Part shown: piece by piece, positions 13,001 to 23,750 of the stretch
Position numbering within the stretch: position 1 is the stretch's first letter
Layout of the letters: every line of letters begins with the position of its first letter
Notes under the pieces: model-generated
What the model saw: only the letters and a program-made list of their open reading frames with translations
Database searches by the model: none
What the model was told of the DNA's origin: nothing
NCBI GenBank assembly: GCA_013398175.1
Contig: VZRZ01008565.1
Location: 647,267-711,266, forward strand
Length of the DNA stretch: 64,000 bases
Direction of reading: 5' to 3'
From: Climacteris rufus
Taxonomy: Eukaryota > Chordata > Aves > Passeriformes > Climacteridae
Program-made: the position numbers and the translations under genes

Positions 13001-15952
13001 AGGCAAGAGACTCCAGCAAAGATGGAGTTCCTAGGTGGAACAGCAGAACCCAGCAGGTACAGGGAAAGGAAAGCAATTTCTGTGCCTTCTTGGAAGTTTT
13101 TACTAAGCTGTTGGAAAAGCAACAGCCACCCCCTGGAAAAGGCCACTGTACCTGGCTGGTGTGGTGGGATGCTTCTGCAGGGAGGCAGGTGCAGGATCCG
13201 TGGGGAAGAGGGGAAATGGGTCCAGATGGAAAAACCTCAGGCAACTACTGAGGACACTGGCACAACCACCAAAGCCTGTGCTGTGCCACCTTGAGAAAAG
13301 ATACTCTAAAACAGCTGAAGGGGGGGAAAAAAGAGGAAAATAATAATTTTTAAAAAGATTAATGACTGCTACTCTTCAGGCAGCCCAGCAAGAATGACCA
13401 ATGAGACATCACCATGGCACACAGGGACAGGGGACAAAGGGATGCTCAGGGAAGACACCCAAGGGTTGATCAGGGAAGGGGCAGAATGGGGCTGTCCTAG
13501 TGTTAAGAAAACAGTGTTTTATTCCGGAACCCAGAGACCAAGAAGAACATAAAATAAGCTGAAGGATAAGCACTCCTGTAGGAGTGAAACAGCTCCCTAT
13601 TACCATCTCAGGATACGCGATAGAGCCCTTGTCTAGGCAAGAGCAGTGGAACATGATATGAAGCAGATGTTCAACAAAACCCACTGCTTTTGGCTGTGGC
13701 AAACAGGCCACGTTACAGGCAGGTGCAGAGGGGAAAGCACTTCATCCCCTTTTCCACAGAAAACTCAAATCCAGTGCCTCTGCTCACTCCTCTGGAGAAA
13801 GGGAGCTGGCCTGCTACCAACCCCAGAGTATCCAAGTCATACATCAGGGATCCAGAGGGACAAGGGCTGAACAGAAGTCACGGACACCACGTCTGGCTGC
13901 TGCTCTGCTCCTGCAGCAGGATGGGAAGCGACTCCCTCTGGCAGGGACAGTCCCACCAGCTGGACAGCCCTGGCCAGAGGCAGAATCACCAATCTGAAGC
14001 CCTGAGGCCAAAGCTGGCACAGCTTCAGAGGCTCAGAGACAGCCGGGAGGGAGGGACATTCCAGGGAGAAGTGCGGAGGAACGTGCAAACGGCTGCTCCT
14101 GTGTTTGCTCAGCTGCTCCCGCCGCGCTGCTGAACCACTGCCGGGGCAAGGGGAGAGCTCTGAGCCCGGGACAGCCATTCCTCATGTGTCAAGCTCCAAG
14201 CAGAGGTTTGGAACACTCAGTGTACACTTGAGACAGCACCTGGGGAGGCCTCATCCCGTGCAAGACAAGTTTAGCCAAGATCTTGTTCCTGCTCCTCGTG
14301 ACAAACGATGCAGTTTACTCACTCTGTGTTGACTGCTGGTAAGGAGGGGTGAGTGATCCATGGCCAGCAGCAGAGCCAAAGGCATGAAAATTATGCTCTC
14401 CTGGGCTGTGAGCAGGTTTGGAACCCACAACCTTCACCAGGCAATGGTGACCTTGACCCTAAGTTCCCACCACTGAGCCCTGCCCCATGCCAGCCCTCGC
14501 AAGGCTGGGATTTCAAACAAGCAAATCCCAAATCCAGCACACAGGTCCCTTCCACAGAGGGTAGGTTTAGGTCCAAGAGCCATGCAATGGGAATGCAGAC
14601 CAGTTTCTTGCATCCCATCCCTTTCTGCAGCTTGGCATGCCAGTCCTGGGACACAGAACCCATCCACACAAGGGTCCTCTGGCACAGGGAAGCCCTCATC
14701 TCTTCCCAAAGAAAGCAGGTTTAGAAAGGATGGGAAGATTGCTCTCCTGCAAGAAAACAGCCTCAAGCTGTGAGGTGGTGGTATGAGGACATGTCAAGAT
14801 GTGACGGCTCCTGTTCCAAAGGCACCAGACACGGCTGGACCATGGACATTTGTCCAGCTCTCTGCTCACACCAGGCTGCTCTCCAAACATCTGAGAAGGA
14901 CAATAGGGTCAGGTGTACACACACAGGTGTACGCACTCCTGGGAAGCAACTGCAAGTTATGCAAGGCTCTGCTAGACCAAAACTGAATTGCTGGAGCTCA
15001 GACTTCTACTAAAAAGAGGTTCAAGCATCAGACGACCCTGGGTAACCAAGTCCCTGACCTGCACACCTCTCCCTCCTGCAGAGCCTCTGCTAAACAGTAC
15101 CACGACTGCTGTCATGGCTTGCATGGCACAAGTACTCATGAGAAACCACCCTCATGGGGAGCAAGGGGCTGGCTTGCATGATATAAGCAAGAAAAGGGTG
15201 TTCCCAAGCTCAAGAAGCACAAGAACAGGCAGCAAATTAATGACAGACCTCCAGGTCCTTGTATTGAAAGGAGTCACCCTTTGCTCCTTCCCATCAGCTC
15301 CTGCTGATTGTGCTCCTCAGAGGGTCCTGGAAGAGCAGCTCAATCAAATCTCAGCCACCATCGCTTATTTTTGAAAAGGTTTGGACATTCAATCAAATTT
15401 TTGACACACCCACACACACACTTTTCAAGCATTCTCCCAAACTCCTGGAGGCTTTCACTTCACTACCCCAGCAGAAGGGGACATTTCCTCCTCCCACAAA
15501 GCAGCCACAGGTCTGTTCAACCCTTTGTACAGGATTTTGTAGACAGCAAAAGGGGAGGGGCAGGATCTCCCACTCCAATGCACATTTATAACTTTCTAAA
15601 ACATCTCTTCAAGCCCTGCTTGTATCAACCCAGCTGTGGTAAAATACACAAGGCACCAGGAACAACCAAGGGGAAACACATTTAACCGGAATTATCTGGG
15701 AAGCCAATGAGTGCACACAGCAGAGAAGCGTGATGCACTTTGTCTGGGGAATCTCAGTCCACAGAGATTAGACACTCAGAACATGGATCCCAGAGCCAGC
15801 TTATTCCCACCCTGTAGCGAGGAAATGGGATCCCACCCTGTGCTCAATTTTCTGTTCCATGCACCACCACCAGTGCCAGCAGCATTATCCTCCACAGAAC
15901 ACTCGTCCTTATCAGACTCCTCTCTCTGCAACCACTGAGGTGCAACTAAGAA
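10041..15952. other. Unique non-coding sequence, no gene seen
   Basis: GC-moderate sequence with many overlapping chance frames on both strands (for example 191 codons at 12719-13294 plus and 173 codons at 12485-13006 minus). None shows a recognisable domain. A GC-rich spot lies near 12240-12265. No interspersed repeat was recognised. Confidence 0.45.
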
Positions 15953-16820
15953 CAGCTCTGTTGGAAGGAACCTACAACCATCACCTCATCCAAGAGGCTG
16001 ACCACTTTAGGGCTGACCAAAACTTACAATATGTTATTAAGAGCTATGTCCAGATGTCCCTTAAACACTGACAGGCTTGGGGCAGCGGCCACCTCTCCAG
16101 GAAGGTTGTTCCAGTGCAGAAAGATTGTTCCCGTGCTTCACCACCCATATTCAAGTCCCTGCACATCCTTTTCAAATGGTGGAGTCCAGAACTGGACACA
16201 GCACTCAAGCACCACCTCAAAACACATGGGGACAGCCTCCTTTTTTGCCCAGCTGTGTTTTCCCTGCCCAGGCTGTGGTTTGCCCTGGTGGTTCCACTGA
16301 GTCCCATCGAGCTACTGCCACCCAGTATCCCCAGGCCCCTTTCTGCACGGCTGCTCTCCAGCCGTTCCTCTCCCAATTTATACTGAGAACTGCAAGTTCT
16401 CTTGTCCTCACGACAGTCAACAGCACCTGCCAGTTTAATATCACCAGCAAATTCACTCATGGTGCATTCAGCTCCTCTATCCAGGCCACTGGTAAAAACA
16501 CTGAACGGAATTGGGCAAGGATGTGAATCTATGCTGGGCATGCCTAATGATTTCATTGTCCTTTAAGTGCCTTTAATAGTGCCCAGCATGATCTCCACTT
16601 CGTTTTTGCCAGGCACTGAAGTCAGACTAACAGGTCTGTAGGCTCCTGGGTCTTCCCTTGTGGCTTTCCTATAAACTGGAATAGTGCTGGCAGCTTCCAG
16701 TCAGCTGGGAGCTCCCCAGACTCCCAAGGTCTTTGGCAGAGGACATGCACCAGCTCCTTCAGCACTCTGGGATGAATCCCATCCAGCCACATGGATTTAT
16801 GGACATAAAACTGATATAAC
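15953..16820 (-). mobile_element. CR1 LINE fragment with decayed RT domain
   Basis: This is the longest CR1 copy in the window, about 870 bp on the minus strand. Its 3' end is at about 15953 (complement of a GGTTCCTTCCAACAGAGC-type tail), followed by the 3' UTR phrase matching CCTGTCAGTGTTTAAG. Upstream lies part of the reverse-transcriptase region. The minus-strand frame at 16044-16556 contains CTMSEFAGDIKLAG, corresponding to the CR1 active-site block in which FADD is expected; here it reads FAGD. It also contains ERLESSRAERGLGIL, which matches the following conserved block. The copy is truncated, diverged and not expected to be active. Confidence 0.9.
16044..16556 (-). pseudogene. CR1 reverse-transcriptase remnant
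   Basis: A 170-codon minus-strand open frame overlaps the C-terminal part of the CR1 ORF2 reverse transcriptase and then runs into the 3' region. Recognisable blocks are the catalytic-motif region (CTMSEFAGDIKLAG) and the LESS-AERGLGIL block. The second residue of the expected catalytic Asp-Asp pair is kept but the first is Gly, so catalysis would be lost. The start codon is incidental. This is a dead fragment of a retrotransposon gene, not a host gene. Confidence 0.75.
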
Positions 16821-17269
16821 TTGCTGTTGTTCCTCGTTAATCTTCGTGCAGCTCTTGATGGGAGGGGCTGGTTGATCTGACCTTGCTGAGAGTTACTTGC
16901 ACAGACTCTCCTCTTTATCCCAGCGTGTGCTTTGCCCAGCTCTGTCTGCCCACCTGCTCCAGGAAGAGCAGCTCACCTGCCTGTGCACACAGGGGAAGGG
17001 GGTGGGCTCCCAGCACATGGAATTCCTGTGGTTTCCGTGCTCCTGGCTCAGCCCCACTGGCAGGACACCTCTCTCTACCCCACCACGTGCAGAACAAACA
17101 CTGATCCACGCTGCAGTTTTTCCTTCCAGTAAAATCTGGGAGCTTTCCTAACCTGACATCAAATAGGCAGCAGCAGAGTGTCCCTAAAAGCGTGGTTCAG
17201 AGCACTATTGATAGGCCCATTTTAAAATAACCATGGAATGCAGTCGGGAAACTCATCCCTGGGGAATCC

Positions 17270-17292
17270 CCATGGACTACAGCAGTCCATGG
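17270..17292. repeat. Short inverted repeat, 9-bp arms
   Basis: Arm CCATGGACT (17270-17278) and arm AGTCCATGG (17284-17292) are exact reverse complements separated by the five bases ACAGC. A related CCCCATGGATACAGCAG follows at about 17309-17325, so the hairpin may have arisen by local duplication. Confidence 0.75.
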
Positions 17293-18089
17293 ATATCCCC
17301 ATGTATCCCCATGGATACAGCAGAACTTGTGGACACTGAATGCTGTGAAGAGCAAAGCCCTGATTCTTCAAGGTGTCCTTGGAGCCCCATTATTTGTGAT
17401 TAATAAGGCATGATGCAAACACTTAGTTAAATCAGATTAGATCAATAGTACACCATGAATCACTTCTATAGGTTTCCTATAATATTTATATATACTGCAG
17501 TTATCAGCAAGACTCTCCTGTAAAATTGTCTGCACTGATATTTATTTGAAAAAGTACCTTTTACACTCTATTAAAAAAAGCAAACTGACTTTTTTATTCT
17601 CTCGTAGAGCTGAACTTGCCAGGCAAAAGCTCAGGAAACAGCATGTGGCTTTGCAAAACAAACATTTTGAGACTGCTGCCTGTTTTATCACCTCCTGGAA
17701 TGGGAATTGTACCTCCATCCCTGTTCCTCCTCAGCCTCTTAACCACAGCCACTGAAAAAGAGATGGGGTTTAGTGTTGGGAGGACATGAGCAGGAGTGTG
17801 ACAGAGACAGCAAGGGGTGGGGAAGCCAGCAGCTCCCACACTGGTCCAGTGATGACAGAAAAACACCATGGCAAGGATTTTCATAGGGTTTCAGAAACTC
17901 CTGTGCACTAAATCAAGGCAGCGAATTTACAGCAAATTAATGAAACTAATTTTCTGACTGGAATCATCATCTGTGAATCATCTGTGTGTCTTTACTCATT
18001 AAATAAGATATCTGTGTCTTCCAAGACATTAAGAATGCATCATAAATTACAGCCCTTCATAAATAATTTGCTTTTTGCCTGGGTTTAAA

Positions 18090-18310
18090 TATAGAGGGAG
18101 AATAAAGCAAGGGGAAGGGAAGAATACAGGGGTTGAGGGAAGCAAAGAAGCAAAAAACAAAGCACAAAGAGAAAGGAAGGAAGAGAATGGAATGAGTGAA
18201 GAGAGGAAAAAAACAGGTGAAAATGGAGACACACGATATGTCCAGCTCAGAAGGGAAGGGAATGAGGAAGGAAAAAGGAAGCGAGGGATGAGAGAGGACA
18301 GACAGGACAA
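18090..18310 (+). repeat. Purine-rich strand-asymmetric block
   Basis: About 220 bp in which the plus strand is almost entirely A and G, made of irregular GGAAG, AAAG and GAGG runs. It is interrupted mainly by a short mixed segment near 18225-18250. It is not a simple repeat with a fixed unit. Long purine tracts can adopt triplex DNA and can be slow to replicate; that is general knowledge, not shown here. Confidence 0.7.
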
Positions 18311-18851
18311 ATAGCCCTGTGCAATATTTCAGGTCGGTGTTAATTGCGACTCGGTGAACATGGCAGGAAATGAAGCGCCAATATCCAAAGGCTCTCGTGA
18401 CTTTTACAAATGATTTCATTCCCGTTGTGCTTGTTCCGTGTCAATGAGTACAAACATTCTGTCCAAGAGATCTCTGCAAAGGGACGCCAACCAGGGAAGC
18501 ACACTTTGTCACGGAGCAGTGACAGCACTTACTGCCAGGGCCCCAGATTTGTAAATGACAACAGGAGCCATGGCTGACTTGTCAAAGAGGGGCAAAGCAA
18601 CACCCTGCGGATCTGTGCTGCGAGATCCTGCTGCAGGCTGGGACAGAGCCACGTCCCATCCCTGCCCTGCCTCCAGACTGGCCCAGCTCAAGGACAGCTT
18701 GCTGAGAAACTCAGCTCCTGGACACAGATGAAACCTCCTCGGGACATGAAGCAGATTCAAGTGCAGACCTGTTCCATGATCCAGCAGGATTTCTGAGCAG
18801 AAATCATCCAGGACCCTGGTACCAATCCCTTAATGCCAACGCCTTGCTAAG

Positions 18852-18939
18852 GATCATGGAATAAACTGAGCTGGAAAGGACCCACAAGGAACAGAGTCCA
18901 ACTCCTGGCCCTGCCCGGGACACTCTAAGAACAATTACA
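18852..18939 (-). mobile_element. CR1 LINE short 3' fragment
   Basis: About 88 bp matching the complement of the CR1 3' end. It begins GATCATGGAATAAACTGAG, continues TGGAAAGGACCCACAAGGA and GTCCAACTCCTGGCCCTGC, and then diverges. Strongly 5'-truncated. Confidence 0.85.
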
Positions 18940-20048
18940 GCTTTTAAGACTTACCAGCGGCTGCAAAAGTACCAACCAAAGTAATGTCCACTGAGTGGCC
19001 AGAACAGCTTCTTTCTCAGTCAGGCCCTGGGCTGCTCCTAGGTTCCCCCTCAGGTCCAGGGCCACCTGGACAGAGTTGGGCATCATCAGTGGCATCCCCT
19101 TCCTGCCACATTGCAAGATATGAACCCAGTTCAGTGAGGAACAGGTTTGGTGCCTTTTGCCTGCACAGGGAGAGCTCCTCTGCATGGAGAGCATTCCCAC
19201 TGAGTAATACCCTTGTCCTGAAAATCACAAGCTCCAGTTTTAGGAAGATTTCTGATGAGAAGTGGGACAAAGTTCAATAGCCACAAGGCTGGTGAAGAGG
19301 AAGTCTCTGGGCCTTTCTCATGGGACACAGCACAGCCATATGACTTTTCACCAGCAGATATGAGCTCTTTTGAGGTCACCAGAAGCCCTGCAGCAAAAGG
19401 AGAAGAGCTCCAAGCCAAGTATTTTGCTTCTTGGTGGAACTCATTAGCTCAGCACCAGAGAACTGCAGCCACCAGGACCTTTTTGTGGCCAGCTCAGAGT
19501 ACAGGCAAACATCTGCCTCCAGAACCTGACGTGGCCACTCCCTTGCTGAGCATCCCCAGCCAGCTGTGCCTTACACCCCTGCCTGGTGGTGCTGAGTCTC
19601 CTGTCCTGCATCCCGGGATTTGGCTGTGTCAGCACCGCAGCCAGGCCAGGGACAAGGCAGGGTCACAGCAGCTGGATCACCTCTGTCTCCCAGCTCACAG
19701 AAGGGTGTTTCTGCAGGAAGCTGGAGGGTGGCCAGTCCTAGGAGCTCTTGGAGAATGAGCGCAATGGCAGCTGTTTCCTATTTGGAAGTGGAAGGGCTCT
19801 GATCTCAGCCCATGCGAGTCACCAGTCAGAACAAAAGGAATGTTTTCCTTCTTCTTCCAAGTCAAAACCCAATCCAAGGTACAGGGAGCCTCACAAAGTC
19901 TGCTCCACAACCATCAGATCCCCTGGTTAACAGGTAACAGCAGCACAAAGGCAACAAGAAAAGTGAAGCCACAGCAGAGTAAGGCCCAGAAAAATAACAA
20001 CAATCTCTGGGAAACTCCTGAGTAGGTAACAGCACACCAGGCCTTACC

Positions 20049-20172
20049 ACAGAGTCACAGAATGGTCTGGGTTGGAAGAGACCTTAAAAATCATCTCATT
20101 CCAATCCCTTGTCCCAGGCAGGAATGTCTCTTATCAGACCAGATCACTCAGTGCCCCATCCAAGTCATGGGA
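20049..20172 (-). mobile_element. CR1 LINE short 3' fragment
   Basis: Begins CACAGAGTCACAGAATGGTC, the complement of the CR1 3' tail, followed by TGGGTTGGAAGAGACCTTAA. Similarity persists to about 20172 (GTGCCCCATCCAA) and then stops. It is a 5'-truncated insertion of about 124 bp. Confidence 0.9.
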
Positions 20173-20775
20173 CTTGGCTTTAATGAGTGGACCTGAAGGA
20201 TTTGGGTTTGAGACTCCACCAGTTTTATCTGAAACAGCTCCATAAAAACAGAGGAACGTGGTCTTGGTACAAAGGGGCCTCCTTGCTGCAAATATCCGAG
20301 CCAAAGTACGATATTTCTGTTCAGCTTTCACAGCACCAGCAGCCTGCCTGCTGGGTCTTCTGCCCTGACCTCCAGGTGCTGAACTCCCTGTGCCATGCAC
20401 AGGACATTCCTAAGCTCAAACCACGTTGGCACAACCCTTCCACTGTTCAGATTTACCCATGTTGAAGCTGCAAATGGTTTTCCCAGCTTCATTGACCATT
20501 AGCACAGCAGCCTGCCAAGGCTCCAACAGCAGCCAGGTTCAGCACATCAAGTCATTACCTGGGGATCCTGGGAGCTAAATCAAACATTTTGGGGGCTCAG
20601 CAAGATTCTGAGCAATGCAGCAGCGGAGGGAAAGAAGAGCAACAGAAGCATCTAGCAGGAAAAAGGAAAGAATTCAGCTTCTTCTCTTTTTGGGGAGAGT
20701 TTAGCTGGGCAAGGGAATTCCACACACTTCCCAGAGCTCCACACCGTGCCTGCTCACAGGGCTGAGGGGCTGCTG

Positions 20776-20960
20776 CAGAGAGGCACTCACCTGGAGCAGT
20801 GACACTCACCTGGAGCAGAGAGACACTCATCTGGAGCAGTGACACTCACCTGGAGCAGAGAGACACTCATCTGGAGCAGTGACACTCACCTGAAGCAGAG
20901 AGACATTCATCTGGAGCAGAGAGACACTCACCTGAGGAAGAGAGACACTCACCTGGAGCA
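20776..20960. repeat. Minisatellite with alternating 19/21-bp units
   Basis: The CTGGAGCAG..GACACTCAC motif is repeated about eight times between 20791 and 20960, with a partial unit before. Unit lengths from 20791 are 19, 21, 19, 21, 19, 21, 21 and 21 bp, so the first six units form a 40-bp higher-order repeat present three times. Units differ by a few substitutions, such as CTGAAG and CTGAGG variants. The frame stays open in places, but the surrounding sequence gives no sign of a gene. Confidence 0.95.
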
Positions 20961-21869
20961 CCCATCCCTTCCCTGGCCTCCAGCCAGCCTGCCCCAGCAG
21001 AACAGTGGTCACACAACACCATATAAGCTTTTCTTGGAAAAAAAACCCTTTCCTTTCTCTGCCCACAACATCCACAGGGTCACATCACACAGGCTTTTCA
21101 CACCTCTTAAACGGCACAATTCCCTCCCGCTTCCGACTTGGCTGCTTCTCAAAGAAATGACCCCAAATCCCGTGCAAGCTGCAGTATAACCCGAGCCTGC
21201 CCTTTCCATCCTTTCCACCCCTGATGCCAGCAGAACACCTCCATTCCAGCTGCTCTTCCCACAGGAGTCCAGTCCAAACTCCCACATCCTCCTTCCACGC
21301 TCTGTCCTGATGTTCCTGCAGTCAGCCAGCCCTCAAGGGAGGTAACATTTCACCAACTCCAGTAACTCAGGATGGAGATTGGCTGGTAATGGAAAAGCCT
21401 TTCCCAGAACGGTCTCCAGCTGATTTTTGGAAAGGGTCAGAGCAGCCAGCCTGGATCCCACCACCTCCATGCAGTCAGCATCATCCCTGGAAATATTTAC
21501 CTCCCTTTTCCTTGGGTAAATGCCCCTGTTCTGCTTTCTGTACACTGCCCAAGGACTCTGCCGATGACTTTTTCCACCGCCAGCTCAGACTGCTTTGAAA
21601 CCCCGTTCAAAAAGGGGATTTTCCATCAGTTCCTGAAGCAACGAGTCCAGCCAAGTGCGAAGCAGGTCGCTCTCCTCCCTCACAGCTTTTCACACCCTGT
21701 GTTTCGTGTCAGGGCCGTGACAAGGGCTGGCCTTGGGGATGGGGAGGAGGCGGCTGCCGCAGCCTTTGTGCGCCAGCAGCTCCCTCCCCTCGCTCCCGAG
21801 CCAGCACACATCTGCCCCACAGCAGGAGCACCATCCCTTCCTCCCAATCCAGCAGGATGGAGAGCCAGA

Positions 21870-22080
21870 GATTTATGTACTCTGCGAATTTTATGTGCTC
21901 TCAAGAAGGGCTGCGGAGGGAAAACTCCGCCACTCACAAAAGCCTCCATCTGTGAGTTTATTTATCCGTGCTGGGAAGGCTGTTTATTCTGTTTCGGGGT
22001 GGAAACTACACTGGGATAGCAGCTTAATTGTACTGTTTGTTGAATTAATTGCTCTGTTTGATCGGTCTTTCTCCCATAAT
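21870..22080. promoter_or_regulatory. Candidate conserved non-coding element
   Basis: TTTATG, TTTAT and TAATT motifs cluster here, including TTGAATTAATTGCTCTG at about 22041-22057, in a low-repeat context. An enhancer-like role is inferred from composition alone. Confidence 0.22.
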
Positions 22081-22767
22081 GCTTGGGAATGGGATGGGTT
22101 TGCTGCAATGTGGGAATGGAGAGGGTTGGAGCTGCTTCTCCTGGCAGAGGAACACAGCCAGCACTCTGCGGGCAAGAGGGGCTGTTCTGGGGACAGCACG
22201 AGGTGCCTGATGCAAATCCTGATGCACAGGATGTTCAGAGAGGTTAAACAACCTGGGGAAAGGATATGGGCCAAAGGCAGAAAGCATGTGGATGTTTAGG
22301 ACGCTGGGTTGGTCTTTTGGTTCTTTTTCCAGCTGATACCTGCCCGGCCAACCATCCAGGGTCTGTGTGACCAAGGATGGACCTGCTGTCCAGGCTGGCC
22401 CCTCACTGACTGGTGGCCTCTGACTCCCTAAACCCTTCAATAGGAGCAAACATTATGAATTTTCCACGTCACCTGATGAATCACGGGATGCACAGCAAAC
22501 CTCAATATTATTTTCATATTGGAACATTTTCCCCCCTCACTTTCATTCCCAGCTTTTTTTTTTCCACTCCTTTTCTTTTCCCTTTCAGGTTTTGCCAGCA
22601 AACATCCAGCTCGAGTGAAACCCAGCTTGTTTGACACTCCTTTTTTTCCCCCTTCCATAATCAGAGCCTTCAATTTCTAGGTTTTTTTCCTGCCTCTCCC
22701 ACTTCCCACACACACTTCCTTCTGCCCGCTGGCCTTCGGATGCAGCACAATGACCAGTGGCATTTCC

Positions 22768-22780
22768 CACACACACACAC
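22768..22780. repeat. Short (CA)n tract
   Basis: Roughly six CA dinucleotides flanked by TTCC motifs. A similar short CACACACA tract in the same TTCC context lies about 65 bp upstream, near 22707, suggesting a local duplication. Confidence 0.7.
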
Positions 22781-23262
22781 TTCCTCATTTCCCCTCTTTC
22801 TCCCTGCAAAGTGAAACAGAACCAGGATTCCAGAGGGATGTCATCACTCTTCCACCAACGGAGATGGGACATCTCTCCCTGATCCACCCCTGTCTGTGGA
22901 GCCCTCTCAGCCCAACACCAGAACCAGGCACTAAAGGGGGTCAACCACAGGACCATCTTCCCACTCTGTTGGCAGCATCCCAGCACAGGCAACAGTTTGA
23001 TTTCTCCCACTAATGAGACATCCCAGTAGAGTTCAGGGAGTATCTCAGGTCAGGAAGGCGCAATCCCTGGAAGACCAACCCTGCAGGCCCATTCCTGCAC
23101 CCTTTCACACCTATCTGCAAGCTCTGGGAATCTGCCTTCCAGGACAGAGAGTGAGCTGCTGGAGACAGTGAGATGTTTCAATCAGCAGATCTCTGGTGTC
23201 TGAGTCAAACCCATTCCTTGCTGATAAGGAATGAATACTGTCTGTGTCTGTCCGGGTACGTG

Positions 23263-23279
23263 TCTCTCTCTCTCTCTCT
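23263..23279. repeat. (TC)n microsatellite
   Basis: About eight TC dinucleotides followed by a pyrimidine-rich TTTCTCTTTTCTCC stretch. Confidence 0.85.
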
Positions 23280-23607
23280 ATTTCTCTTTTCTCCTTCATA
23301 AAGCTGTCAGACCAAAAATAACATATTAGTGGAAAGAAGGAATGTCAGATGTAATACAATAGCGTGGTTGGGAGGCTGGGGGATGTGTGTGCCTGGCTGC
23401 TGTGCCAGAGTCTCTCTGTACCGAGCTGTGGCTCAGGACTGCCTTTCCCTCCTCTCACCTCTCTCCCACCAGACATGGAAAAAGGGGATGATAATTAGGA
23501 GAGAGTGCTTACTCAGCACCATTCCACTCCCAAAGCCACCTGTGTTTGACACTGAAGGAAGATCACACCCAGGCCAGAGACTGAGGAATATCTGTCCACT
23601 GATATTT

Positions 23608-23750
23608 CACCCCTGGAGTTGTTCAAGGCCAGGTTGGATGGGGCCATGAGCAACCTGCTCTAGTGGGTGGTATCCCTGTCCATGGCAAGGGAGTTGGAAC
23701 TGGATGATCTTTAAGGTCCCTCCAACCCAAACCACTCTGGGATTCTGTGA
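23608..23750 (+). mobile_element. CR1 LINE 3' fragment
   Basis: Plus-strand copy beginning CACCCCTGGAGTTGTTCAAG, then GGCCAGGTTGGATGGGGCC and TGGATGATCTTTAAGGTCCC, ending GATTCTGTGA at 23750. It is a 5'-truncated 3' UTR fragment of about 143 bp. Confidence 0.93.

Larger units (their letters stand above)
16821..18851. other. Non-coding sequence, AT-rich patch and purine block
   Basis: After the CR1 the sequence is unique. It holds a short hairpin near 17270, an AT-rich patch at about 17400-18060 with many TAAT and TTTATAT motifs, and a purine-rich block from 18090. No gene was seen. Confidence 0.45.
20173..23607. other. Non-coding sequence, minisatellite and AT-rich patch
   Basis: Apart from the minisatellite at 20776-20960, this is unique sequence. 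An AT-rich, motif-dense patch lies at about 21870-22080, and CA- and TC-type simple repeats lie at 22768 and 23263. Overlapping open frames (188 codons at 21733-22299 and others) were not recognised as protein genes. Confidence 0.45.

Noticed and set aside
12719..13294. 191-codon plus-strand open frame
   Set aside because: Overlapped by four other sizeable frames on both strands. The region simply has few stop codons.
20776..20960. Repeat protein encoded by the minisatellite
   Set aside because: The minus frame gives a VSLLQ-like repeat, but unit lengths of 19 and 21 bp break the frame and no gene context exists.
21733..22299. 188-codon plus-strand open frame
   Set aside because: No domain recognised, and it crosses an AT-rich candidate regulatory patch. 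Frames of 151 and 89 codons overlap it.
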